Source of the DNA: Brachyhypopomus gauderio
Taxonomy: Eukaryota; Chordata; Actinopteri; Gymnotiformes; Hypopomidae
Assembly: GCF_052324685.1 (NCBI RefSeq)
Contig: NC_135220.1
Location: 24,470,823-24,534,822, forward strand
DNA length: 64,000 nt
Direction: 5' to 3'
Under the pieces are notes generated by a model. That model did no database searches and had not been told where the DNA came from. It saw only the letters and a list, made by a program, of their open reading frames with translations. Positions 10,751 through 21,389 of this stretch are shown one piece after another; positions within the stretch are counted from its first letter, which is position 1, and every line of letters starts with the position of its first letter. The translations under genes were made by a program, and so were the position numbers.

Positions 10751-10906
10751 GCATTCCAGGTTCAGAAAGTAAAAGTCCTTCCCAGGATTTTATTCAAGCT
10801 TGATGGATTTTCTAATTAGTGGCAGGTATAATTAGTGGAATCAACACAATCCAAGAAGCCTGAGCAAAAGCCTGGTGAGGACTTTTACTTTCTGAACCTG
10901 GAATGC
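10751..10906. mobile_element. Fold-back element with 29-bp perfect inverted ends
   Basis: Bases 10751-10779 are the exact reverse complement of 10878-10906. The match continues imperfectly for about 30 more bases on each side (CCAGGATTTTATTCAAGCTT against the inverse of the right arm). The whole 156-bp unit could therefore fold into a long hairpin with a short loop. It abuts a Tc1 transposase remnant and may be the terminal part of that element or a MITE derived from it. No target duplication is evident. Confidence 0.75.
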
Positions 10907-11282
10907 CCACCTATGAAATTAGAATATCATCAAAAAGTCTGGTCCATATTGACATGATAACATCACGCAGTTGCTGCAGATTTGTCTGCTGCACATTCAT
11001 GATGTGAATCTCCCGTTCCACCACATCCCAAATGTGCTCTATTGGATTGAGATCTGGTGACTGTGGAGGCCATTAGAGTACAGTGAACTCATTGTCATGT
11101 TCAAGAAACCAGTCTGAGAGGATTTGTGCTTTATGACATGGCACATTATCCTGAAACCGATAATGCAGAAACCGAGACTCATCAGACCAGGCAACATTTT
11201 TCCAATCATCTATTGTCCAATTTTGGTGATCCGGTGCAAATTGTAGCCTCAGTTTCCTGTTTTTAGCTAACAGGAGTGGCAC
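10907..11282 (-). mobile_element. Tc1/mariner transposase remnant (minus strand)
   Basis: Reading leftward, the sequence encodes Tc1-type transposase pieces: WTIDDWKNVAWSDESRF (first catalytic Asp), then QDNVPCHKAQ (second Asp) and PQSPDLNPIEHIWDV (third acidic residue region). The stretch between SDESRF and QDNVPCH is much shorter than in a full transposase, so an internal part is missing. The N-terminal DNA-binding domain is absent. This is a dead DNA transposon. Confidence 0.8.
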
Positions 11283-11285
11283 CCG

Positions 11286-11570
11286 GTGTGGTTTTCAGTT
11301 GATGTAACCTCAAGGTTCAACGTGTTCATAAGGTCCATAAAGACATGGATGGCAGAGTCTGGTGTGGATGAACTTGACTGGCCTGCACAGCGTCCTGACC
11401 TCAACCAGATAGAAAACCTTTGGGATGAATTAGAGACTGAGAGCCAGGCCTTCTCATCCAACATCAGTATGTGACCTCACAAATGCACTTCTGGAAGAAT
11501 GGTCAAAAATCCCCATAAACACACTCCTAAACCTTGTGGACATCCTGAAATAACTGCGTTACCACACCGT
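11286..11570 (+). mobile_element. Second Tc1/mariner transposase remnant (plus strand)
   Basis: The plus strand encodes DWPAQRPDLNQIENLWDELE, the C-terminal signature of a Tc1 transposase from a different subfamily than the neighbour on the minus strand. Only the C-terminal end survives. The two remnants are oriented away from each other, with the break between 11282 and 11286. Confidence 0.75.
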
Positions 11571-12558
11571 ATTATCATATGTGTTATCGCTGCAATGTTT
11601 CTTCATGGTTATATCATGAGGCACGATTGGCGCTCATCAGAGTCCACGCATTGGCGTGCACTACTCTACTGCAACCTTACGGTCTCATCCTCATCTCTGA
11701 AATTCTAATCTTCATTTGTATTATATCTTTTTGGCTTGTTGGATTGGGGGATGTACGATTGTACAGGGAATAACGCTCGTTGTATTTTATGCACCTTGTT
11801 GTCACATCACCGTTACAGTGTGTGTTTGATGATTGAACGAATAATATTACATCGATTTGATATGGGCACAGGGCAGGGCGTTTATGAGGGCGGTAAATGC
11901 CTGTAAAAATCTCTCGCCACTCCTTTGATACACATTTCCAATCCATTTTTTGACTGGATGTCACACCTGTTGCCACTAGCTGTGATTCGAGTTAGCTCTA
12001 TTAAAAATGTTGCGACATCTCAAAAGAATGCAGCGTTAGAGCAGTCTGGCAAAGCAGGTGTTTATCAACCCAAACAACAAGGACAACTTCAACAAAACTC
12101 TCAGCACAGGCCGATTTACTCGAGGCTCATGTTCCTGAGTGCTTAATTCATAAAGAGATTAACAAGGGAGATCTCTGCGTAGTGCAGTAAAGAATCAATG
12201 CGCTTGAGACCGAGGGAGGGATCGTGAGTGTGATTGATGTGAGTTTGAAGAAGTGGGCATGTTCCGCTGGCTGGAAGCCGTGAGAATTTTGGGGGTGAAG
12301 CATTCCTTTCAATTACCTAATCTGGTTATAAATGTCAAAATATGATGTTTTGTTATTTTTTACTATTATAGTATTTTAAGACATTTGTCAAAGACATAGG
12401 CTACTTATCAACAACGTTGACAACTATTATCTTAATTTGTGCCGTTCTTCATTCCAGTGTGCACAGTTTCTTTCTGTTATTGTTTTGGGAGAAATATAGA
12501 AACTACTGAATAGACTTTCTGAGGCAGGAACAAGTGTAACGTGGAAACATAAGTATAT

Positions 12559-12561
<3 letters not shown>
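11571..12561. other. Spacer without recognised gene
   Basis: Several short open frames occur, but none has family similarity, splice context or coding bias that I can defend. Probably decayed repeat sequence. Confidence 0.45.

Positions 12562-12626
<65 letters not shown>
12562..12626. repeat. (TA)n microsatellite
   Basis: A pure TA array of about 65 bases lies downstream of the likely 3' end of pgp. Long TA arrays can extrude as cruciforms. Confidence 0.95.
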
Positions 12627-12627
<1 letters not shown>

Positions 12628-12779
12628 CACAACAAAGGACAGGCCTGGATGGTCTGGTGCCCAGCACCTCGTTTTTTGACGAGGCTTGGGACCTAGTAGG
12701 GGAGTATGAAAATGCTGGTAATCCTAGTGCTAATGGAACCAGACAATGTGTGGAGATGGAAAAGTGCACTCACATTTGA

Positions 12780-14639
12780 AAATTAAAATTTTTTTAATTA
12801 AAAAGGCAAATTTACACCACTTACAGAAATACTAATACCAAACTGCTTCACAGCTTGTATTCACACAGAGATGTTTGGAACATACTCAATTACTTTGTTT
12901 AAAAAAAATTATATTCCTTCAGGTACAGAATGAAATGTCTAGATAAACACAAACACCAGTGACTAAACAGTCTTCAGCTTGTCCACATGTACATTACCAT
13001 GACTGTAATTAATAACAGTAATAAATAATAAATTAATGATAGTAGTAACACAGGTGTTTTAATTACAGTTTTGTTCCCCTTGGCACATCATAAATTTATC
13101 ATTAACTCAAGGTCAAAACTAATCAAGACATTCAGATCCTTCATGAAGCAGATTTTCATAAATTAACACACATACACACAGGTCAGCAAACCACATTCAG
13201 GATTGCTAAGAAAATTTGTGGGGGCTGAATTCAGTGTTACACATTTAAATATCACAAAGAATTTTATATCCGCATGTCATGTACTAGAAATCATTAAAGG
13301 AATGTTAAAATAAAGAATATTTATAGTACTTTGCTGAAGAAGGCCACATCTGTTAAAAATATAAACGTATTCCATATGGTCTCAACAAAAGCGTGTGGAT
13401 CAGTAAAACTCCTGACTTAAAAATGATCCAATTAAAGGCGAGAAATAAATAAAGCACTCAACTTACTGATTCACTTATTGAAGAAACCTTTAACTGTACC
13501 TTAACTGAACTACCCTTTCTTGTCAACTAAATTGCCACAATGCACAATTATTATTACACAGATGTTACCATTAATGTCCACTTCAGATTATTTGTAGAGC
13601 ACTTACAAAAACATATTGAGAGTATACAGCACGACCTGCACTGGGAGATACAGTGAAATATTTTGTACCGTCAGACAAAAAATAACTTGATTGTCACTTG
13701 ATTCATGTTGTTGACAGGAGTTCGAGTATTTTGCGAGAGAAAGGTAAAATAACCCATATCCACATATACATATCCCAACTGCTTCAAATCAATCATGGAC
13801 AGCTGTGTGTGCGTGTGCATGTGTAGAGGTAGTTTCTTTCACAACTTTAGCTTTTTAAACTACAGCACACTGCACTTATTCAGTGTGTGTGTGTTTGTGT
13901 GCGCATGTGTATGTATATAACACACATACAGTTTTGTGGGGGTTTGCTTCAGTTTTGTTTTATGTGCAGACTGCTTGTAAACATTTACTGCAGAATAAAA
14001 TTTATAATTTGTAGCACACCAAATATCTCTTTCATTACGTTCTCTGGCAAAAAGAAAAATTACATTTCAGTAGTTTTTTTACACAGCTAAATAAAACGTG
14101 TCAAAACAGCGCCTCTTGGCGGCCAAAATATTTTTGCACCGTGTACCCAAATCCTTATCAAAGCGCCAAGGTTTTAACAAAGATCTATATTGTTACTTGT
14201 ATGACTGTGTGGCATGCTGTCCATCACCCCAAAGTATTCATCAGTAAAGGGTAAAACACGTTTGACTGTTATATGACTATAAGAAAATTAGTGCTCAGAT
14301 GAGTTATTTTTGTAGTACTGGTTATGGCGGGCCATCTTATCTTCAGCCCTCAGAATAAGCATGGGTCCCCCAACCATCCGTGTGCTGTTTAGCATGTTCC
14401 AGAGCCATGTACTTCAAATACTTCAAACAAGTTACGTGTTCCATCAAATACACTAATGATGAATGGAACATTCAAAGGGTTTCTTTAACCCAACTATGCT
14501 GACACACAGCTATACTGAGCAACAACATAGGAATTATGACTGGACATACAGCAATGAGTGTGTACCAGGCAGAAGCCTCTCATGCACTCTGGGGTTCAAT
14601 ACAGTGTGTGTGTGTTGTGTTAGAATGCCCAAGTCTTTG
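12780..14639 (-). other. Probable long 3' UTR of pgp
   Basis: About 1.9 kb between the pgp stop codon and the TA array contains no other gene. On the minus strand an ATTAAA occurs near 12790-12797 and could be the poly(A) signal; I found no better AATAAA in between. GT-rich patches lie at 13800-13920. UTR status is inference. Confidence 0.4.
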
Positions 14640-15992
14640 CTACTCCTCCAAAGCCTCCAAGAAATCACCAATGCTCTCAACCACGTAATCGGGCACGGAG
14701 TCCTTCTTCTCGGGCGAATCACTGCCTTTGTACTCCTCCGCCTCCTCGAGGGTCGACACGCCCGTCAGGGTGAGCATGGTGGAAAGGCCGCAGTTGGTGC
14801 CAAAGCGAATGTCAGTCTCTAGCCGGTCTCCGATCATCAGGGACCGCTCCGGGTCCAGGTCGAACTGGCTCGCGATGCACTCGAACATGAAGCGGCCTGG
14901 CTTGCCGATGACCGTGGCCTTCCTGCTGCTGGCCGCCTCCAAGGCCGCCGTGAGACTCCCGGATCCTGTGAACAGGTAAGCGGAGGACGGTCAGCTGTCA
15001 AAGTCTACCAGCTCTAACCTGCAATGGGAATGCGCTTACGTTTACTGGAGCGGTCTTCATAGGTACCACATGCTCCTGAGTGGGCACTTCAAAACAAGAT
15101 TCTTTAATTTTCCTGAATCTTCCTCTACCACACAACTCAAATCCCACTGAAGGACCACTGCTGCAGACTGGGCCACATATTTAAAGATCACAACATCCAT
15201 GTTGCTTCAGCTGTTGCACAAGTTGACATATAACACACTAAGCTATTATGTGAGATCACATCACGCAGAGCACATCTTCTCTACTGGCTCGCCGTCTTTC
15301 TTTCGTGCCTCGTGACATTTAACTGGCGTTGTATATCAGTTTGAACTAGTGTGTCACAATTTATTGTAGGTGAAAACATACGAAAACTTACCTGGTGTAA
15401 CTCTTCCTCCTCGTAGAGGGTGCCACGGGTCGGGATCAGTGGCCAGAAACAAACACTCAGAGTTCCGCAAATAACAGCAAGCTTTTGCCAATTTCATGAA
15501 ATTAAATTTTTCGTCGTAACCCACAAGGACGGCTTTTACGTCCGGGTCCAGTGGACAGTTGTAAATGCTAACGTCCGGTCCATCACCCTCCTCCTCGACG
15601 ATGGTCACTCCTGCGTTCTGGAGCTCCTTTTGCACTCCATAGCAGCCGATCACGAACACCTTGCCCTGGACCACAGCTACGTCGCGCAGGTAGGTGGCGG
15701 AGCAATATGCCGAACTGAAGATATCCTCCTCTGCCACGTCTGTGAATCCCAGTCTAGAAAACTTCTGCACATAGTTCTCCCTCGGCCTGGTGCAATTATT
15801 GGTGACGAAGAATACTCTTTTGCCCTGCTGTTTTAACAAACGGACCACCTCTGGAGCACCCGTGACGGGCGTCTCGCCATTCCATATCACCCCGTCGCAA
15901 TCAAAAAGCAGATTGTGTTTAGATTCGAGGAGCTCCTTGATTTCAGTCCCCCGTATTTTGCGACAGCCCCTGCTCGCCACCGCGCCAGCCAT
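14640..15992 (-). CDS. pgp: Phosphoglycolate phosphatase / glycerol-3-phosphate phosphatase
   Basis: Cytosolic HAD-family phosphatase that removes phosphate from 2-phosphoglycolate and glycerol-3-phosphate, a metabolite-repair role. Two exons, 15392-15992 and 14640-14965, encode 308 residues; human PGP has 321 and, as I recall, also two coding exons. HAD motif I is FDCDGV, with nucleophile Asp31 and general acid Asp33. Motif II is FVTNN. The motif III lysine lies in IGKPGRF and motif IV is MIGDRLETDI. Between motifs II and III lies the C2-type cap (roughly residues 100-200). The intron sits in GRVTPG/GS, matching the loop before the second half of the core. pdxp (chronophin) is the closest alternative, but the GDRLxTDI and TLTGVSTL stretches fit PGP better. 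The gene is divergent from setd9 with 695 bp between start codons. Confidence 0.92.
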
Positions 15993-16687
15993 TCTGATTG
16001 ATGCGTGAGGGAGCGAGCTTGCCTGTGATCCTATGACTGCGGACCAAAAATCACGTCACTTGTTTCAATTTTTTGTAGTTCTGCTGGTTCGTTCACGCTT
16101 ACACTCGATACCGGACGCATGCATAAAAATAAAAAACGTGTGTCCAAATCTCAAATAGTGTCGAGACTCAGAACCCTTCCACCCCCTGCAGTATACGGAG
16201 GAGGCGTAAACTGAGGCCTCACCACGGAACCAATCCTGTTCCATCTATTGGTGGTCACGCAATAGTCACGCCTCTTCCTTCATGTCAGCCAATTACACAA
16301 AGATGTTCACAATTGCTAATAATAATCGATTGTTATTTTCAGCATAGTTCAAAATCGCAAATGTTTACGTGGCAGTAAAAAATTACAAAAAAATAATAGT
16401 CATGTAGTGATTTTTCCCCGTGTGTTTGTTTTTGTGTTTCCAAAGATAGTGCCTCATTCGTCAGCCTAAACAAGATTGCAGCATTCAGTTATTTTAGAAT
16501 AGTTTAAAAATGTTTTTCCCCACGAATGACGTGATGAGACGAGAAAAAAATGTACACCAACAACAACTCAAACACAAAAACAAAAGTATTGCTCCAAGCT
16601 GGTAGGGGGCGGTACCGAAACTCGAGAACATAAAATCCGCGAGTAAACCACAGACTAAATGTCACTCTCTTGTCTTGACGGTACAGT
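15993..16687. promoter_or_regulatory. Shared divergent promoter region of pgp and setd9
   Basis: This 695-bp stretch separates two start codons pointing away from each other. It has several CpGs near both ends, no TATA box at the expected spots, and CCAAT-type motifs (for example AACCAATCC near 16229). A bidirectional promoter is likely but inferred. Confidence 0.5.
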
Positions 16688-19048
16688 ATGACAAAAACCC
16701 TACTTAAAGTATTTGGGAAGACATGGAAATCGTACAAACACAGATTCGTCCCCTGGATATGTTTAAATCTTCGAAAAAATGAAAGGTATTATGTTATTCT
16801 TGCCTTACACTGGATTTGTTGTCGACGGGCTTACTGACATTAATGTGTGATGTTGCCTGTTTAATGCATGGAGCATTGCCGACTTCATCGGTCTTGTTAT
16901 TTCCAGAACTCTTCGCCAGGTGAAGGATCGCTCTAAAGATAAACAGATCAAAGATGATGAGGTTTTCTCCTCCCTTACACAGCTTTTTACCGCCTTACTC
17001 AGAAGTGACTTGAGGAATCAAAGTGAACACCTTCGTCTTCTTCCTACATCATCTCAGCATACATACTTCACTACACAACATGACACGACCCAGCGTGGCC
17101 CCTGTGATACAATGCTGCACACGTTGGGCTTTTGCATCGAGAAAAGGCCCAGCTCACTTCCGTCCGCGGGCACAGGGGTCTGTGTTACGCGAGGACATGT
17201 GCCGAAAGGCGCCCTAGTTGCTATGTATCCAGGTAGGCAACACCATCGAGTTCATACACTTCATTTAAAAGGTCTTGCATGAGCCCAAAACGCTTTTTCT
17301 GTTCTCAGTAGGACATGTTGAATGGAAAAAGGCAGTGATGAAATTGGAAACGTGAGTGTCCCAGGCTGTGACAGGGCTGCGTATTTAACCCCACAAACTA
17401 AATGGGCAAACGAAGTGTTCTTCTCATTCTCACAATCCGTGTGTTTTGAGACATTGATTCTGATATACATCTAAATGTACTTTCAATTCGCCCACATTAA
17501 AGTCAGACAAAAGTCACCCCTTCTTTTTAACCGTTATGTTTATCTTTGTAAACAATTTGATTCAAATATACATTATTGCTACCCATGTGGGAGAATTTGG
17601 AGTTCAATCCTAAAAATAACTCGTCATTTCTCTTTTTCCGCAGGAACTGTCTATCAGGCAGATGAACCTATCCTCATCCAGTCTATTCGAAATTCATTTG
17701 TGTTCAGATGCATTGATGGTATTTTGATAGATGGAAATGATAAAGGCATTTCCAAGCTGGTGTTCCGGTAAGTGTAATGTAGGAAAAAAGAAACTTAAAG
17801 GCGAAACAAAACTTACTGTTTTCTTGGAAGACTGTAAGAGAGCAGAAGGAAAAGGGCCACAGTGGCCTTGAGAAGAACAGAATGAGCCCATTCAGTGCAA
17901 AATGCAAGGCAAGCAGTTTTGAGATAAGCAGGCAGACAACTAGAGAGGAGCAGGTGGGTTTCGAACGAGAGCAGCAAAGGTTGGGGAGTTATCGAAACTT
18001 AGAAAGAGTATGAGAGGGAGGACATCGCCCAGCACGGGAGACTTTTTGCTCGGACGCTGCTGAGATCCACTTGGGTCAGGTAGAGTTCTAGGCAACTAGC
18101 ACCAGTGCACTGGAGAGTTTGTACCACGTATACTTTGGCTATTTTGTACTCGCTTATATTCTATATAAATTGATGTAAAAGAACTTTTGGTGTCAAGACT
18201 TTGCTTGGGTCACTCAGTCAAAACCAATCGGTTCATCGGGGCAGTGTTGGGGCCCGTCTGGGTCAGGAGAAAATGTCCCATCAGTCACCACATGTGAGTT
18301 TATTCATAGTAACTCACCACTGTTTGCCCAAGGTTGTCACGGTTGGCTCACTTTTCATCCACCTTCGGCCCATATACCCCTTAAAACTGTCCCCATGCTT
18401 CACGCTGACATATAATAAATCACAAAATGTCTTTAATATATTACAAACGTCTATATGCATTTGTTAGTAATCTCGTAATTGTAATATTCACACATGAACA
18501 TATTTTATATTTGTTTAAATCTGCATAGATCTTGCAGTGGGCGTGACAGGCTCGGTCCCTTCATGTTGAGTGACAGCTCATGGTTAACGCCTCATCTAAT
18601 GAACCCTCTAGCAGTGGGGCAGTATGTCAACAATTGCTCAAATGGCAAGTAACTTCATATTTAATAAATATTTAAACCCAATAGGTGATGCTAAGGATGT
18701 TTTATACTAATTATGATCCTGTCCTCTCATTCGTCTTTAGAAAAGGCTGCCAATGTCTGCTATCAAGAATTTGATGTGCCTGATGGATTTCCCATAGAGC
18801 TATATCAGTATTTTCCCAATGTGAATTACAGACCTGATATACTAAGGTAAGACCTAAGACGATATTGGGGAGTTTAACCAAGCAGATTAGGATTTCTGCA
18901 TAGTTGAAGCACATGCGTGTTGCTTATAAATAAAAATAATTGTCTTCTGGTTTCTTTCAGACCTTTACGTTGTGTTGTCCTTGTGTCATTAAGAGCCATC
19001 CAACCGGGTGAGGAGCTGTTCTCTAACTACTATACCATTGTTCATTAA
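16688..19048 (+). CDS. setd9: SET domain-containing protein 9
   Basis: Predicted lysine methyltransferase of poorly known substrate. Six exons, 16688-16785, 16907-17232, 17644-17767, 18529-18644, 18741-18846 and 18961-19048, encode 285 residues (human SETD9, 299). All phases fit. The SET domain covers about the last 170 residues: it opens near GVCVTRGHVPKGALVAMYPG, contains the cofactor motif YVNNCSN in its late part, and ends with GEELFSNYYTIVH, which holds the catalytic tyrosine region. Exon 4 ends in a GC donor (GCAAGT) rather than GT; the alternative GT five bases on would break the frame. AATAAA at 19064 is the poly(A) signal. The next gene, mier3, is also next to SETD9 in human, which supports orthology. 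Confidence 0.95.
18645..18740 (+). other. GC-AG intron 4 of setd9
   Basis: The donor reads ATG/GCAAGT and the acceptor TCTTTAG. Only this junction keeps the conserved reading NNCSNEKAANVCYQ. GC-AG introns are about one percent of vertebrate introns and usually have otherwise strong donor matches, as here. Confidence 0.85.
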
Positions 19049-19063
19049 TGTGACTGTGGTACA

Positions 19064-19069
19064 AATAAA
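19064..19069 (+). promoter_or_regulatory. Poly(A) signal of setd9
   Basis: AATAAA begins 15 bases after the stop codon, giving a very short 3' UTR. Confidence 0.75.
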
Positions 19070-19451
19070 TATCAGATTTTTTTAAGCCCCCCAAAATTAA
19101 AAATAATGCGGATAGCACAAAATAATCTGTTGTCATAGAGGTGGCGTCTGATGGTAGTTTTGGAGACATGGCGACCCCAGTGTCTGCTCTTGTTACTCTC
19201 CAACAGAGATCATTGGGGACCGTTTTTTACCTCCTACCATCCTCTTCATTGTGTCTGAGGGGAGGGGGGGTAAAATTAACTTTGTAACAAACTTGCCTTG
19301 GCGAGGAACAAACGGCTATTGTTTAGTAGGACACCTTGATTGCTGTCAGTTGAAATAAGCAAAGATATGTATTTCTGTAAATCTACAAAACAGGACAGTA
19401 ACATCGGTCTGTAACCCTGAAATGTGTTTTTTATATATATTTTTATGTATG

Positions 19452-19458
19452 TGTGTGT

Positions 19459-19490
<32 letters not shown>

Positions 19491-19495
19491 GTGTG
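19452..19495. repeat. (TATG)/(TA)n microsatellite
   Basis: Alternating TGTG and TATA dinucleotides lie downstream of setd9 and show no link to a gene. Confidence 0.85.
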
Positions 19496-19769
19496 TTACT
19501 TTCATTACTTTTTTTTTTCTCATAAAAATCTCATTAAAAAATCTCTCCTCAATAAAACCACATGTGCCACAATTATTGCTGTCTTTGCATTTGGCATGTT
19601 ATCCACCCTCCCTTTGCCAATAAAACAGCACTTACTTTTCTTCTATATCGTATAAGGTTGGAGAATGTCCAGCAGGGAATTTGAGACTGCTTGTCTATTG
19701 AGCACACTCTCCGCTCCTCTTCCCAATTCCTTTTGGAGGAAAAATTGCAAAACATCAAAGATTCTCCAC

Positions 19770-20412
19770 AACATTTGACAGTGAATGTCAGGTTGCATCT
19801 AAATAAAGAGAAGACTGAGGTTCTTGTTCATGGTAGTGATTCACAAAGAAATCATGTTCAGACATATTTTAATCAAGTAAACTGAAGGCCAATGTGTTAA
19901 GAACTTGGGCGTCACTTTTGATAATGAGCTCAGCTTTAAATCACATATGACTACATGCAGGACGGCTTACTTTCACCTTCAAAATATCACTAAAGTTTGA
20001 GACATGCTCTGTCCTCCTGATAGTGAGACACTCGTCCATGTATTTATCACATCAAGGCTACATTATTGTAATGCTGTTTTATCTGCTCTATTTCACACCT
20101 ACAGCAAGTTCAAGATGCTGCCACAAGGTTCCTGACCTGCAGGGCAAAGAGGGATAATATTACACCCACACTCCACTCACCGCACTGGTTACCAGTCATA
20201 AAACTTGTGATTTTAATGTTTTATTAAATTATTTAATTTTAATTACATTTTGTTTGTTTTCTTCCATTTATATTTATTCTAATTGTTCACATACATTTTT
20301 AGATGTATTTTTAGATCTAAAGGGAGTAGTTTTAAAAAAATCTTTTTTTATTTGTCTATAAATTGTCTGTATAGCACTTTGAGTTGCATGTATGCATGAA
20401 ATGTGCTATTCA
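19770..20412 (+). mobile_element. L2-type LINE fragment (3' end of reverse transcriptase plus tail)
   Basis: Translated pieces in shifting frames show L2 reverse-transcriptase landmarks: LNKEKTEVLVHGS, then NLGVTFDNELSFKSHM, then FITSRLHYCNAVLSALF. The non-coding tail reads TATAGCACTTTGAGTTGCAT, a typical end of fish L2 elements. The copy is 5'-truncated and has accumulated frameshifts and stops. Confidence 0.75.
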
Positions 20413-20519
20413 AGGAACCATGGAACATGACTTCAAAGTCCCAGTACTGTTTAGCAAACTCCAGGTTTTACGTTTCTTGTTTGATAACAGGAAATGGTTT
20501 TTCATGGCATGCCTTCCAA

Positions 20520-21250
20520 ATAATCATGGAGGTGATGTCTGATGGTAATGTTGGAGACTTGGTGACCCCAAGGTGGGGTTTCCCATGTTGAAATTGTATG
20601 TTCCATGTCCGGGTCAATAAGCATCAGTAAGGGCTTGTAAGTATCTGATTGGGCTACTGGAACAAATACAAGATATGGACAGAGGACAGTTGAAATGCTA
20701 CTTACCTCAGTGAAGGTGTTGGGGTGTGTAAAGAGGATATGGGAACAATAGATACTTTGATACCCAACATCTAGACCAACACAACTAGTAGCCAAGGTCC
20801 AATCCTATTGGCTAAAGAAAGTATCTGCACTCTGTGAACACCTTGCAGTGCAAGAGAACCAGCTGCTAATGGCCAGACACATCCCTGAATAGCTGACCGA
20901 AGGCTGGATAGTCATCACGAATGACTCCCGTAAAAGAGCAGTTTCATCCAAATACAAGCTGGTAACCTGCTTCTGCACAACATGGAAACCAGTCGGGCAT
21001 CACTGCAGCCAAGAGAAGTAACGCACATGGCTGGATTGAAAGACTGGGATCTACTACACCAGACAGGAGCCCAGATGCAGGCTGTACAAAAGTACCCCCG
21101 AGACAATCCAGCACATAATAGCAGGGTGCAAGATGCTAGCAGACAGAGCAGTTGGAATGGCATAACTATGTGGCTAGCATAGCATATGGAAACTTCTGTG
21201 ACGTTTGGGCTGGAAGCTCCAAGGTCAAAGGAGGACACATTTACAAAGTA
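20520..21250 (+). mobile_element. Fragment of a second non-LTR retrotransposon
   Basis: In one frame the stretch near 21105-21165 reads IQHIIAGCKMLADRA, close to the conserved C-terminal zinc-knuckle segment of a common fish LINE (xxIQHIxAGCKML). It lacks the catalytic part and is heavily mutated. The 40 bases at 20530-20575 resemble 19141-19180, so a piece of the same element may lie there too. Confidence 0.55.
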
Positions 21251-21383
21251 AAGGGTTAAAATTTTCAGTGAGATTAAAGTTAGTTCGTCAAAAGGTGAAT
21301 TTATTATAACAATTTTTACTCATTTGTTGCATTTTATATATAAAAAAAGAGAGCTTACAAGCAAGTCATAATATTTCCAGAAC

Positions 21384-21389
21384 TTTATT
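21384..21389 (-). promoter_or_regulatory. Poly(A) signal of mier3
   Basis: AATAAA on the minus strand. If used, mier3 has a 3' UTR of about 3.0 kb, similar to the long UTRs of MIER genes in other vertebrates. Confidence 0.6.

Noticed and set aside
15420-15836. 138-residue plus-strand frame
   Set aside because: Shadow of pgp exon 1 on the opposite strand.
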